Origin: a virus
Strand: one strand, 5' to 3'
Length of the DNA: 64,000 nucleotides
IMG/VR virus record: IMGVR_UViG_3300017605_000880
Location: 1-64,000 of that record
Shown in pieces: positions 63,904 through 64,000 of the stretch. The position numbers were made by a program, and so were the translations under genes. Position 1 is the stretch's first letter, and each line of letters begins with the position of its first letter. The notes below the pieces were generated by a model, which was not told the origin of the DNA, did no database searches, and worked only from the letters and a program-made list of their open reading frames with translations.

Positions 63904-64000
63904 TCAGACTGCCACCGTCTCAAGCTCGGTGTCCGCCTGGCGCGCAAGTTCGATGGCCTTCTTCGCCGCGCCGCGCCCACATCCGGTCGCCCGCATCAGC
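63904..64000 (-). CDS. Partial protein at the right edge (C-terminus)
   Basis: Only the last 31 codons are in view, ending RGAAKKAIELARQADTELETVAV then TGA; the 5' part is outside. A terminator follows it. The visible piece is helical; MRATGCGRGAAKKAIELA could be the end of a DNA-binding helix, but no family can be named. Confidence 0.55.
   Translation of the reverse strand, partial: LMRATGCGRGAAKKAIELARQADTELETVAV

Noticed and set aside
1-64000. tRNA or rRNA genes, insertion sequences, integrase, attachment sites
   Set aside because: None was recognised on reading; a covariance-model search would be needed to exclude a tRNA. Absence here is not proof for the whole genome.

Overview
The window looks like a contiguous part of the genome of a long-tailed (siphovirus-type) double-stranded DNA phage of a high-GC actinobacterium, or a prophage of one. 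The grounds are the high GC content, the heavy use of GTG and some TTG starts, ATGA/GTGA/TGATG gene junctions almost everywhere, actinobacterial small families (DUF6221, DUF6582, a gp3-like RDF protein) and a full set of phage head, tail and lysis genes. Genes run off both edges, so the genome is larger than 64 kb. No integrase, DNA polymerase or recognisable major repressor lies in view.

Layout. 1-4877 is a leftward operon: a small first gene next to divergent, apparently leaderless promoters with repeated GTCAAGC boxes, then a membrane protein, a HTH protein, a Cas4/RecB-like exonuclease, a recombination-directionality-factor-like protein and small proteins. 4972-13676 is a rightward nucleotide and replication operon: LAGLIDADG endonuclease, an adenylosuccinate synthetase of PurZ type (its reading frame is broken by a +1 shift in the P-loop), a MazG-like pyrophosphohydrolase, a deoxyribosyltransferase-like/dUTPase fusion, a primase-helicase and an adenylosuccinate lyase. 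Together these suggest synthesis of 2-aminoadenine (base Z) for the phage DNA. 13.7-23.5 kb holds many small, tightly overlapped genes: lipoproteins, coiled coils, zinc ribbons and a P-loop kinase. Several short units here have their own promoter built on a shared 19-bp pseudo-palindrome, and two have their own terminator.

23.5-51.2 kb is the packaging and head/neck module: terminase, portal, MuF-like protein, scaffold, HK97-type capsid, connectors, tail terminator, major tail protein and the frameshifted tail chaperones. The striking part is 25.7-43.2 kb. Almost every non-structural protein there, plus one kinase at 20.6 kb, begins with a short shared tag (HPR[D/N/W]...G[R/Q/K]F, or QPRWP.G.P...GGGRF). 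The tags are joined to unrelated bodies: acetyltransferase-like, HExGH metallopeptidases, three tandem PI3/PI4-kinase/HipA-like proteins, a zeta-like kinase, and repeated G-x-W modules. I infer a set of capsid-packaged proteins delivered with the DNA. A leftward island (44.3-45.8 kb) with a secreted ricin-type lectin interrupts the structural genes just before the capsid gene.

51.2-61.6 kb holds the tape measure, minor tail proteins, amidase endolysin and a group of small membrane (holin-type) proteins, ending at back-to-back terminators. 61.6-64 kb is a second leftward operon of small proteins including a HTH protein and an AT-hook protein. Functions named from motifs are family assignments by eye. 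The tag, operator and Z-DNA interpretations are inferences that can be tested.
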